Assembly (NCBI GenBank): GCA_016926955.1
Contig: JAFGNN010000069.1
Span: forward strand, 24,818 to 88,817
Source of the DNA: Spirochaetales bacterium
GTDB lineage: Bacteria > Spirochaetota > Spirochaetia > Treponematales > UBA12059
Length of the DNA: 64,000 nt
Reading direction: 5' to 3'
Under the pieces are notes generated by a model, which was given only the letters and a program-made list of their open reading frames with translations, was not told the origin of the DNA and did no database searches. Below are positions 16,675 through 24,010 of this stretch, piece after piece. Every line of letters begins with the position of its first letter. Position 1 is the stretch's first letter. Both the position numbers and the translations under genes were made by a program.

Positions 16675-18723
16675 CTATGCGCGGGTTTTGGACATGCAGG
16701 TTTCCAGGTAGAAGCGGACGGCGCCGTCCTCGGGCACGAGCTCGAGCGCCTTGCGGAAATGGAACATGGCGTCCGGGAAATCCTTGCCATAGTACGACAG
16801 CATGCCCTGCTCGAAGAAGGTGTTGGCGCGCATCTTGCGGTCGAAGAGGGCGGGGTCGAGGCCGTCGAGGATTTCGAAGATGGAGACAGGCGCCGCCTTG
16901 CCCATGACGCGGACCTTGCCGAAGAAGCGGTAGTGGTAGGAACCCGGGTCGGTAAGGGTCTTGAAGCACTGCTCCGAGATGACGATGCCCAGGTTGAAGG
17001 CTTTGGCTATGGCTTGCAGGCGCGAAGCCAGGTTGACCGAGTCCGAGACGACGGTGTTCTCCATGCGCTCGTCGACTCCGACCACGCCGAGCATGAGGTC
17101 GCCCGTGTGGATGCCGACGCCCATGGCGATAGGCGCGTAGCCCGAGTTGGCCCGGTGCCGGTTGTACTCGATGACGCGCTTCTGCATTTCGACGGCGGCC
17201 GCCACGGCGTCGTCGGCCGCGGTCCGGCCGGGGAAGAGCGCCATGATGGCGTCGCCGATGTACTTGTCCACGAAGCCGCCGCGCTCCTTGATCACGGGCA
17301 CCATGCGCGCCAGGTAGGAATTCACGAAGCGGAAATTCTCCTCGGGAGTCAGGCGCTCCGACAGCGAGGTGAAGGAGCGTATGTCGGAGAAGAAGATGGT
17401 CATCTCGCGGCGGACGTGGTCGCCGAGCTTGAGGTCGACCACGCCGGCCTTCTGGAGCTCGTCGAGGAACTCGCGCGGTATGAACCGCCCCATCGAGGTC
17501 TCGAGGCCTTCGACGTAGCTGCCGAGGTGGGACGCGGCGTCGAACGCGTCGCAGACCTCCTGGAGGCTCGCCGAGAGGGCCGCGAGCCAGAGGACCACGA
17601 CCCCGGCAGGCTCGATGGCGAGGCTGGAAAGCACCGAATCACGGAGCGGTATGCGCGCCACGAAGGCGGCCGCTGCCATGAGCGAAGCCGGCAGGATCAG
17701 GCGGGAGCAGGACGCGCCTTGAGCCGCGTTCCTGAGCACTCCGACGAATAGGACGATTCCGGCGATGACGAGGGCGACTTGCGCCGCGCTGGAGAGCGGG
17801 GCGGCGGGCACGAAGGGAAGGGCCGCGGCGAGGGCGAAGGGCATGGGCAGGACCATGGCGAAGATCCGGGCCGCCTTCGGCAGGCCGCCCGGGGCTATCG
17901 TCGAGAAGAGCAGGCCGAGGAGGGAAATCTGGAGCGCGTTCGCGGCGATCAGGCCGCGTTCGAGGACTCCGTCCGCGAAAGGCGCCAGGCGAAGCCAGGG
18001 CGAACCCCGGAAGGCATAGTAGGCCGAAAGGGCGAAAGCCCAGGCCGCAAGGACCGGAAGGTTTCTGTTGCCGTCGCGCCCGAGCCTGAGCGACAGCGCC
18101 AGGACTCCGGCCACGGCGAAGAAGGCCGTGAAGAAGACCACGAGCGCCGCCGTTCCGACCCGGAAGTCGAAGATGCGCTCGGGCGTTCCGAGCAGGATGA
18201 ACGATCCTTGCGCGGGTGGCGATTCGAGCAGGCGGTCGCCGCCTTCGACGACGAGCTCGATGGTCGCGCCGTTTCCGCTTGCCGTGAAGCGCAGCGGCGG
18301 AGGCGTGCGCCCGACCCGGTTGGCGCTGCGCCGGAATAGCGTTGCGCCGTCGACGGATACGCGCGAAAGGTTTTCCGGATGCGGCAGGCTCAGCCAGTAT
18401 TCCCCGGGGCCGGGCAGGGCAACCGCGGCGCGGTAGCTCACCTGGCCCGCGGAGCGTTCCGGGTACAGGAAGCGCCATGGCGCGGAACGGAGCGGAATCC
18501 GGATCAAGGTCGAACCGGCGCGGTCGACGCGTTCCCATTCCCCGCTCATGATCAGGATGGAATCGTCGGAGAGCCTTGCGCCGGCCGCTCCGTTCGGGGC
18601 CGCCAGCGAACACGAGATGAGCAGGAGGACGAGCGCCGCGGGCGCCATCGGCGCCAGGCGCGCGGAGCGGCGTCGATAAGGGACGGAGCCCGGAGCTCCG
18701 CGAAGCTTGGACGTTTTATCCAT
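16675..18723 (-). CDS. Membrane class III adenylate cyclase with 7TM-DISM-like sensor half
   Basis: 682 residues. The N-terminal hydrophobic segment (APMAPAALVLLLISC) is followed by a periplasmic beta-rich domain (~50-180), about seven TM helices (~190-400) and a class III nucleotidyl cyclase domain (~425-615). Catalytic residues are present: metal Asp in FFSDIRSFTSL and IGDAIMALF, Lys of FVDKYIGD, Asp of VVSDSVNLASRL for adenine recognition and the transition-state Asn/Arg in VNLASR. The Lys/Asp pair favours ATP over GTP. The last ~45 residues look like a single TPR (FEQGMLSYYGKDFPDAMFHFRKALEL). It should turn an external signal into cAMP. No clear ribosome-binding site at the ATG chosen; a later Met (MAPAAL, residue 26) is possible. 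Confidence 0.9.
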   Translation of the reverse strand: MDKTSKLRGAPGSVPYRRRSARLAPMAPAALVLLLISCSLAAPNGAAGARLSDDSILIMSGEWERVDRAGSTLIRIPLRSAPWRFLYPERSAGQVSYRAAVALPGPGEYWLSLPHPENLSRVSVDGATLFRRSANRVGRTPPPLRFTASGNGATIELVVEGGDRLLESPPAQGSFILLGTPERIFDFRVGTAALVVFFTAFFAVAGVLALSLRLGRDGNRNLPVLAAWAFALSAYYAFRGSPWLRLAPFADGVLERGLIAANALQISLLGLLFSTIAPGGLPKAARIFAMVLPMPFALAAALPFVPAAPLSSAAQVALVIAGIVLFVGVLRNAAQGASCSRLILPASLMAAAAFVARIPLRDSVLSSLAIEPAGVVVLWLAALSASLQEVCDAFDAASHLGSYVEGLETSMGRFIPREFLDELQKAGVVDLKLGDHVRREMTIFFSDIRSFTSLSERLTPEENFRFVNSYLARMVPVIKERGGFVDKYIGDAIMALFPGRTAADDAVAAAVEMQKRVIEYNRHRANSGYAPIAMGVGIHTGDLMLGVVGVDERMENTVVSDSVNLASRLQAIAKAFNLGIVISEQCFKTLTDPGSYHYRFFGKVRVMGKAAPVSIFEILDGLDPALFDRKMRANTFFEQGMLSYYGKDFPDAMFHFRKALELVPEDGAVRFYLETCMSKTRA

Positions 18724-18819
18724 GCATCGAGTATCGGTCGCCGCTCCGGGTCTTTCCAGTCGGGACGCCGCGCGGGGGCGCCGCGCGGCGTCGTCCGAAT
18801 CCGGCTCGACAGCGCGGGA

Positions 18820-20046
18820 TCAGGCCGCGCTTGCCGCTTTCTCCCTCTCCATCTTCGAGCCCGCGAAAACGGCCAGGACAAGGGCCACCGCCTGGAAGCC
18901 GACCGACGCGGCAACGAGCAGGGCGGGGGAGAAGCCGTAGAGCAGGCCGAGTATGGCCGAGCCGCCGAACCAGAAGGCGCCGAATACGGTCTGGAAGAGC
19001 CCGAAGGCGCGTCCGCGGAAATCCTTCGGCGTGTGGTCGGCAATGGCCGCCTTGAGCACCGATTCCTGGGTGCCGACGGAGATGCCCCATAGCGCCATGC
19101 CCGCGAGGATGGCGGGCAGTCCGCCGAGGAACACGAGCGGAGCGGTGAAGAGCTCCGCGACGAAGAGCCCGACCAAGGCCTTGTAGCCGATCCGGTCGTA
19201 GAGCCAGCCGAAGAAGAGGGCGGCGGCCGCGTCGACCGCCATGGCGCCCGCGTAGAGCAGGGGAATGAAGGCGGGCTGGAGCGCGGCCGTCTCCTTGAGG
19301 TGGAAGGCGATGAGCGGGAAGTCCGTGATGCCGGCTGCCAGGAAGCCCGCCGCGATGATGAGCAGCCAGAGGCCGGGGCTGATGCCCCTGGTTCCGAGCT
19401 TGGGCGTCTTCGACTCGAGCTCGAAGGCGTCGGGGCGGGGGAAGAAGAAGCGCGCCACGCCGAGGCTGGCTACCGACGCGACCGCCGGGATGAAGAGCAG
19501 CACGAGCCCGACGCGGAGCCCTTCTATGCCGGCCCCGTCCGGGCGGAGGAAGAGCAGCAGCGAGAGCAGTGCCGGCCCGAGGAAGGCGCCGATCTGGTCC
19601 ATGGCCTCGTGCAGGCCGAAGCCGAAGCCCCTACCCGTGGCGCTGGCGGCGTAGGCCAGCATCGAGTCGGCGGCTGGCTTGCGGAAGGCCTTGGCGATCC
19701 GCTCGAGCAGGAGCAGGGCGACCGCGACGCGCCAATCGCCGGTGAAGGCCAGCAAGGGCAGGGCGGCCAGCTGCAGGGAGTACCCGATGAACACGATAAG
19801 CCAATATCGCTTCGAACGGTCGACCAGGGCGCCAGAGAAGTAGCGGAGACCGTAGCCGAGGAACTCGCCGAGACCCGCGGCCAATGAGAGCGCGAGGGCT
19901 CCGGCTCCGAGGAAATTCATGTACTGGCCGGTCAGGCTGCGTCCGCCCTCGTAGGTCATGTCGGCGAAGAGGCTGACGATGCCGAGCAGGACGATGAAGC
20001 CGATGGCGCCGATCTTGCCGGTCGCCTGGGCTCTTTCTTTCTTCAT
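18820..20046 (-). CDS. MFS transporter
   Basis: 408 residues with about twelve hydrophobic helices. A signature-like loop GLRYFSGALVDRSKRYW follows TM2 and a repeat of it FGWLYDRIGYKAL follows TM8, the typical duplicated loop of major facilitator proteins. Start at MKKERAQ (20046) because upstream in-frame residues are Arg/charged and not conserved in type, and a weak GAGG precedes it. The C-terminus (GSKMEREKAASAA) is cytoplasmic. Substrate cannot be read from the sequence. It lies 96 bases upstream of, and in the same direction as, the cyclase gene, and is divergent from the nucleotidylyltransferase fusion. Confidence 0.88.
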   Translation of the reverse strand: MKKERAQATGKIGAIGFIVLLGIVSLFADMTYEGGRSLTGQYMNFLGAGALALSLAAGLGEFLGYGLRYFSGALVDRSKRYWLIVFIGYSLQLAALPLLAFTGDWRVAVALLLLERIAKAFRKPAADSMLAYAASATGRGFGFGLHEAMDQIGAFLGPALLSLLLFLRPDGAGIEGLRVGLVLLFIPAVASVASLGVARFFFPRPDAFELESKTPKLGTRGISPGLWLLIIAAGFLAAGITDFPLIAFHLKETAALQPAFIPLLYAGAMAVDAAAALFFGWLYDRIGYKALVGLFVAELFTAPLVFLGGLPAILAGMALWGISVGTQESVLKAAIADHTPKDFRGRAFGLFQTVFGAFWFGGSAILGLLYGFSPALLVAASVGFQAVALVLAVFAGSKMEREKAASAA

Positions 20047-20201
20047 ATTGAACACCTCGCGGAGGAATTGTTTGTGGGCTGTTGAAACGTACTCGAGCCG
20101 GTCCCGCCGGTCAAATCCGGAACCGCGCAAGGAAGCGCGCTTGACGTGAAGCGTCCCGGTTGACCCCCGCGGCGCGGGCCGGTATCGTGGCCGGACACCC
20201 T

Positions 20202-21185
20202 ATGCGCGACGTCCTCGTCTTCGGCACCTTCGACATCCTCCATCCGGGCCACGCCTGGTTCCTCCGCCGCGCCCGCGCGCTCGCGAAGGGCGGCCGCCTC
20301 GTGGCCGTCGTGTCGCGCGACGCGTTCGTGCGCAGGGTGAAGGGCCGCGAGCCGGTATTCCCCGAAGGTGAACGCATCCGCCAGCTCGCGGAGAGCGGCC
20401 TCGTCGACTCGGCGACGCTCGCGGACGAGGAACAGGGCAGCTACGGCGCGCTCTCACGCGAACAACCCGACCTGGTCTGCCTCGGCCACGACCAGGTCGA
20501 GCTCGAGCGCGACCTGCGAGCCTGGCTCAAGCGGAACGGCGTCCGGATGGCGGTGAGGCGCCTCGGCGCCCATCGGCGCGAACGCCACAGTTCCACCGCT
20601 TACCGGGAATCCGTCGCGCCGGCGAAAGTCGCCATCCCGCCCGCGCGGAACGGCGCGCGGCATTCCGCGGGCATGGAGGCGGTGCTGGTCTTCGGCGCGC
20701 TCTCGCTCTTCTTCGCCGCCATCGAATACCTTTTTCCCCGGCCCGTTCCCTTCATGCGGCTCGGGCTCTCGAACCTGCCCCTGCTCCTCGCCATCGACTT
20801 CATGAGCCCCTGGCACCTCCTTCTGGTCACCCTGACCAAGGTGATAGGGCAGGGCATAGTCAACGGCACCTTCGCGAGCTACGTGTTCGTCTTCTCCGCC
20901 GCGAGCTCGCTGGCGAGCCTGGCCGCGATGCTCGCGCTCAAGGCCCTGTTCCGACGCCACATCGGCGACCTGGGGCTGGCGGCCGGCGGGGCCCTCGCCT
21001 CGAACCTCGTGCAGGCCTGGCTCTCGTTGATCGTGGTGTTCGGCCCGACCGCCAAGGTGATCATCCCCTGGCTGCTCGGCATCGGCACCGCGACGAGCGT
21101 CGTGGTCGGCCTGCTCGCGGCCCGCTTCCGCGCCAAGTCGGCCTGGCTCGCCGCCGTGGAGGCCGCCTATGCCGGCGCCCGCTAA
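20202..21185 (+). CDS. Nucleotidylyltransferase fused to Gx-type membrane protein (heptaprenyl-PP synthase component I family)
   Basis: 327 residues in one uninterrupted frame. Residues 1-130 form a TagD/RibL-type nucleotidylyltransferase: VLVFGTFDILHPGHAWFL with the HxGH catalytic motif at 14-17, and HSSTAY as a counterpart of the C-terminal signature. After a ~27-residue linker, residues 158-327 are a polytopic Gx transporter-family protein (FMRLGLSNLPLLLAIDF, TLTKVIGQGIVNGTFASY). An internal ATG at 20673 would give a normal-length Gx protein but has no ribosome-binding site, so a fusion is favoured. The start at 20202 gives MRDVLVFG. Substrate of either half is unknown; flavin or lipid-precursor chemistry is plausible. 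Overlaps the next gene by 17 bases. Confidence 0.82.
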   Translation: MRDVLVFGTFDILHPGHAWFLRRARALAKGGRLVAVVSRDAFVRRVKGREPVFPEGERIRQLAESGLVDSATLADEEQGSYGALSREQPDLVCLGHDQVELERDLRAWLKRNGVRMAVRRLGAHRRERHSSTAYRESVAPAKVAIPPARNGARHSAGMEAVLVFGALSLFFAAIEYLFPRPVPFMRLGLSNLPLLLAIDFMSPWHLLLVTLTKVIGQGIVNGTFASYVFVFSAASSLASLAAMLALKALFRRHIGDLGLAAGGALASNLVQAWLSLIVVFGPTAKVIIPWLLGIGTATSVVVGLLAARFRAKSAWLAAVEAAYAGAR

Positions 21186-21786
21186 GGCCGTCGTCGGGCC
21201 GAACGCGCGGCTCGCCGCAGGCGTCGTCATGGTAGGCGCCCTGATCGCCCAGTCGAGCCTGATCTTGCTGGCGCTCGAGTGCGTCGCATTCTGGCTGCTC
21301 GCGCGCGCGGCAGGCAAACGGATCAAGCCCTTCTACTTCCTCGGCCTCGCCTTCTTCGTGGCGTTCTTCGAGCTGCTCGCGCCGCGCGGGCTCGCGCTCT
21401 TCACCGTGCTCGGCTTCCGCGTGACCGACGAGGCCCTGCGCGCCGGCGTCGAGAAGGGACTGACCATAGCCGGATCCGTGCTCGGCTCCCTGGCCGCCAT
21501 ACGCCGCGACCTCCGGCTTCCGGGGCGCGCGGGCTGGTTTCTCTCGCAGGTGCTGGTGCGCTTCGACGCCATCATGGCCGCCCGGCGCCGCGTCAAGGCC
21601 GACGACGTGGTCGGCAGCCTCGACGCCCTGCTCTTCGAGCTCTTCCCGCCCGAGCGCTTCGGCGAGGCCGGCGACGCCGAAGCGGCCGCACCCGAGCGCA
21701 CGAACCCCGCCGGCGCCCTGGCCCTCGCCGCCGCGACCCTCCCCTTCCTGATCGCCCTGCCCCTGGCCCCCCTCATGCCGCTCTGA
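21169..21786 (+). CDS. Polytopic membrane protein, CbiQ/ECF-T-like (tentative)
   Basis: 205 residues. Hydrophobic helices lie at ~15-45, ~52-80 and ~178-203. A cytoplasmic middle segment (LRLPGRAGWFLSQVLVRFDAIMAARRRVKADDVVGSLDALLF) recalls the coupling region of ECF transporter T-components, but the Ala-Arg-Gly signatures are not clean. It begins inside the upstream fusion gene with GGAGG at 21158-21162, so the two are co-translated and should work on the same substrate, for example as membrane parts of an uptake or lipid-precursor system. No energy-coupling ATPase is adjacent. Function open. Confidence 0.65.
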   Translation: MPAPAKAVVGPNARLAAGVVMVGALIAQSSLILLALECVAFWLLARAAGKRIKPFYFLGLAFFVAFFELLAPRGLALFTVLGFRVTDEALRAGVEKGLTIAGSVLGSLAAIRRDLRLPGRAGWFLSQVLVRFDAIMAARRRVKADDVVGSLDALLFELFPPERFGEAGDAEAAAPERTNPAGALALAAATLPFLIALPLAPLMPL

Positions 21787-22006
21787 CACAGGCGAGGACG
21801 CCGCAAGCGCCCGCCCCGCCCCCCGTCGCCCAGGTTCCCCCGCCCGCCCACAATGCGCCGCCCTCCGACAACCAAGAGTGGGGGAAGGCCGAGATCGCCG
21901 CCACCGTTCCAATAGGCTATCGCGCGGGCTCTCCGAGACCGCGCCGTGAAAAGGGCACCGCGGTGGCGGAAGCTCGGCCGAGGGGGAGCGCGTCATCCAT
22001 GACGTA

Positions 22007-22031
22007 CCCGTCCGAGTTCGGACGGGCCTTA
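22007..22031 (+). terminator. Terminator-like stem-loop after membrane-protein genes
   Basis: CCCGTCCG agtt CGGACGGG (22007-22026) is followed by ccttatta. The stem is perfect but the T-tract is poor, and it lies 220 bases beyond the stop, so its role as a terminator is tentative. Confidence 0.45.
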
Positions 22032-22146
22032 TTATGGGCGCGCATCCCTGCGCGCCGGCGCAGCGCCCGCCCCGAAGCCGGGAAGCGCACCAAACCCGAC
22101 GGGCGCGGCGTGCAAGCGCAAACAAGGCAGCCACCTCATCGAAGCA

Positions 22147-22240
22147 GCTTGAACGGCGGGTGACGAACGAAAGCACGCCCCCTCGCGCAGCGTAGCGGAG
22201 CGAGTGGGGTGTGTTTTCGTTCGTCAGGACCCGCTCAAGC
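22147..22240. repeat. 94-base inverted repeat (hairpin element)
   Basis: Left arm gcttgaacggcgggtgacga then acgaaag; the right arm read in reverse complement is gcttgagcgggtcctgacga then acgaaaa. An inner pair CCCCCTCGC / GAGCGAGTGGGG with a small cgcagcgtagcg core continues the stem. Could be a mobile or structural repeat; no gene inside. Confidence 0.7.
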
Positions 22241-22395
22241 GGGCATGGATGAAGCCCCTCGCCGCGTTTTCCGTACAGCGTGCGCTTCCCGTAGTCTGTG
22301 TGGGGTGTGCTCCCCCCTTCGAATTTGATATTTCGCCCTGTCCGCATCTCCCGTGCGGGCTTAGAATAGGAAACGCCGCATATTTATGCAAAATC

Positions 22396-22469
22396 CATGC
22401 CTAAGCATGAGTTAGTATAAACTAATATCGATATGGGCTTATTGATACATTTTAAATCCCATGTTAGCT
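22396..22469 (+). promoter_or_regulatory. AT-rich palindrome cluster and putative promoter of hydrogenase operon
   Basis: Three adjoining palindromes: CATGC ctaa GCATG (22396-22409), TTAGT ataa ACTAA (22412-22425) and ATATCGATAT (22425-22434). They are followed by TTGATA (22442-22447) and a weak -10 TTAGCT (22464-22469). This is the only strongly AT-rich spot nearby and sits 50-120 bases ahead of hndA, as expected for a redox- or H2-responsive control site. The regulator is not identifiable. Confidence 0.5.
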
Positions 22470-22516
22470 TGGCCGCGCCGGGGCTCCCGAGCCCGACCAA
22501 GCACCGGAGGGTACGA

Positions 22517-22990
22517 ATGGCAATCGCCCAAGTGGAGTTCCCGAAGGAACTCGCCGCCTTCGTCGAGGAATGGAAGACGAAGCCGGGGAACCTGATCATG
22601 ATCCTGCACCGCATCCAGCAGGAGTACGGCTACATCCCGCGCGAGGCGGCCGAGACGCTCTCGCGGATGATCGACCTGCCGCTGGCCAAGATCTACGGCG
22701 TGATCACCTTTTATCATTTCTTCAAGACCAAGAAACCCGGAAAGAACCGCCTCGCAATCTGCATGGGCACCGCCTGCTACCTGAAGGGCGGACAGGCCCT
22801 GCTCGAGGAGGCGCGGTCCATCCTGAACATCCAGGGCGACGAGGTGACCGACGACGGGCTCTATTCCATAGACGCCGTGCGCTGCGTGGGCTGCTGCGGG
22901 CTGGCGCCCGTGCTCATGGTGGGCGACGAGGTCTACGGCAAGGTGAGCCCGGAGCAGCTTCCGGAGATCATCGCGAAGCACCGCAACTGA
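22517..22990 (+). CDS. hndA: NuoE-like [2Fe-2S] subunit of [FeFe]-hydrogenase complex
   Basis: 157 residues, thioredoxin-like 24-kDa subunit family. Helical N-terminus with ILHRIQQEYGYIPREAAE; 2Fe-2S ligands in ICMGTACYLKGG (Cys-x4-Cys) and VRCVGCCGLAP. It passes electrons between the flavin subunit (HndC) and other centres in HydABC/Hnd-type complexes. Start ATG 22517 with CGGAGG six bases upstream; the earlier in-frame ATG at 22433 lies in the control region. First gene of the operon hndA - HATPase - hndB - hndC - hndD. Confidence 0.95.
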   Translation: MAIAQVEFPKELAAFVEEWKTKPGNLIMILHRIQQEYGYIPREAAETLSRMIDLPLAKIYGVITFYHFFKTKKPGKNRLAICMGTACYLKGGQALLEEARSILNIQGDEVTDDGLYSIDAVRCVGCCGLAPVLMVGDEVYGKVSPEQLPEIIAKHRN

Positions 22991-22992
22991 CC

Positions 22993-23541
22993 GTGCATCG
23001 GGATTTCGGCGATTACGTGCTCGACGTCGTGCAGAACGCCGTCGAGGCCGGCGCCCGGAACATCGGGCTCCGCATCGTCGAGGCGGACGGCCGCGTCGAG
23101 GTCCTCGTCGGGGACGACGGGCGCGGCATGGATCGTGACGAAATATCGCGGGCGCTCGACCCCTTCCACACGGACGGGACCAAGCACTCGAAGCGGAAGG
23201 TGGGCCTCGGCCTCCCTTTCATGGTCCAGGCGGTCGAGGCCGCGGGCGGGACCTGGGGCGTCGAATCGGAAAAGGGGAAGGGCACGACGGTGCGCTTCGG
23301 TTTTCCGCTCGACCATCCCGACGCTCCGCCGGTCGGCGATCTGCCGGGCCTGGTTCTGTCCCTGATGGCCTTCGAGGGCGGCTACGAGCTCGAGGTGTCG
23401 AGGACGAGGGATCTGCCGGGCAAGAGCCGGCTCGAATGGAGCGCCTGTCGCTCCGAGCTCGCCGAGGCGGCGGGCGGCTTGCGCGACGCGGAGTCGCTCG
23501 CGCTCGCGAAGGCCTTCCTGGAATCCCAGGAAGCGGGTTGA
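22993..23541 (+). CDS. GHKL ATPase (anti-sigma/kinase-like) inside hydrogenase operon
   Basis: 182 residues from a GTG two bases after the hndA stop. HATPase features: N box VLDVVQNAVEAGA (~9-21), G1 GDDGRGMD (~37-44), G2 KVGLGLPF (~66-73) and KGTTVRFGF. It has no phospho-acceptor His domain, no REC and no membrane segment, so it is a stand-alone GHKL ATPase like RsbW or a histidine-kinase catalytic domain. The last ~80 residues (from VGDLPGLVLSLMAFEGGYELEV) form a small extra domain. Related proteins recur at this place in hydrogenase operons of anaerobes. The role (kinase acting on the enzyme or a regulator, or ATP-driven assembly) is unknown. Confidence 0.85.
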   Translation: MHRDFGDYVLDVVQNAVEAGARNIGLRIVEADGRVEVLVGDDGRGMDRDEISRALDPFHTDGTKHSKRKVGLGLPFMVQAVEAAGGTWGVESEKGKGTTVRFGFPLDHPDAPPVGDLPGLVLSLMAFEGGYELEVSRTRDLPGKSRLEWSACRSELAEAAGGLRDAESLALAKAFLESQEAG

Positions 23542-23597
23542 AGGATCGGGCCGGGGGATGGTCCCCGCGGCATGAAGCAGGGTGAAGGAGATCGAAC

Positions 23598-23993
23598 ATG
23601 GCGAAGATGACGCTCGAGCAGCTCAGGAAGCTGCGCGAGGAGAAGAAACGGGACATCGAGCGCCGCGAGACGGAGGGCAAGGAAATCCGGATCATCGTCG
23701 GCATGGGCACCTGCGGCATCGCCGCCGGCGCGCGCGTCGCCTTCGACGCCATCCTGGCCGCGGTCGAGCGCCACGGCATCGGCGCCGACGTCGTCATCGC
23801 GCAGACCGGCTGCATGGGGCTCTGCCACGTGGAGCCCACCGTCGAGGTGATCGTGCCGGGCATGCCCGACACCATCTACGGCCGGGTCGACGCCGCGACC
23901 GCCACGAAGATCGTGGACCGGCACGTCGTCGCGCGCGCCCTCGTGAACGAACACATCTACGACCGCCCCGCGGCCGACATAATCAGGAACTGA
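23598..23993 (+). CDS. hndB: HndB-like (2Fe-2S) ferredoxin-domain protein of hydrogenase complex
   Basis: 131 residues. A charged helical head (MTLEQLRKLREEKKRDIERR) is followed by a thioredoxin-like 2Fe-2S fold with cysteines in GMGTCGIAAGA and QTGCMGLCHVEP. Matches the second subunit of the HndABCD hydrogenase and the N-terminal thioredoxin-like domain of NuoF-type subunits. AAGGAG lies upstream of ATG 23598. Position between hndA and hndC supports a structural or electron-transfer subunit. Confidence 0.92.
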   Translation: MAKMTLEQLRKLREEKKRDIERRETEGKEIRIIVGMGTCGIAAGARVAFDAILAAVERHGIGADVVIAQTGCMGLCHVEPTVEVIVPGMPDTIYGRVDAATATKIVDRHVVARALVNEHIYDRPAADIIRN

Positions 23994-24010
23994 GGGCGGA
24001 GGGGAACGAT

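Larger units (their letters stand above)
21787..22516. other. Gene-free region: hairpins, long inverted repeat, AT-rich control region
   Basis: 730 bases with no credible gene. The first part holds a perfect stem at 22007-22026 and GC-rich small palindromes. The middle holds a long inverted repeat (22147-22240). The last ~140 bases drop sharply in GC and hold palindromes upstream of the hydrogenase operon. A frame crossing 22140-22347 on the minus strand looks repeat-derived, not a gene. Confidence 0.7.

Noticed and set aside
21061..22347. Minus-strand frame spanning the membrane-protein genes and the gene-free region
   Set aside because: Low-complexity Arg/Gly/Glu translation, no start signals, and it crosses the long inverted repeat.
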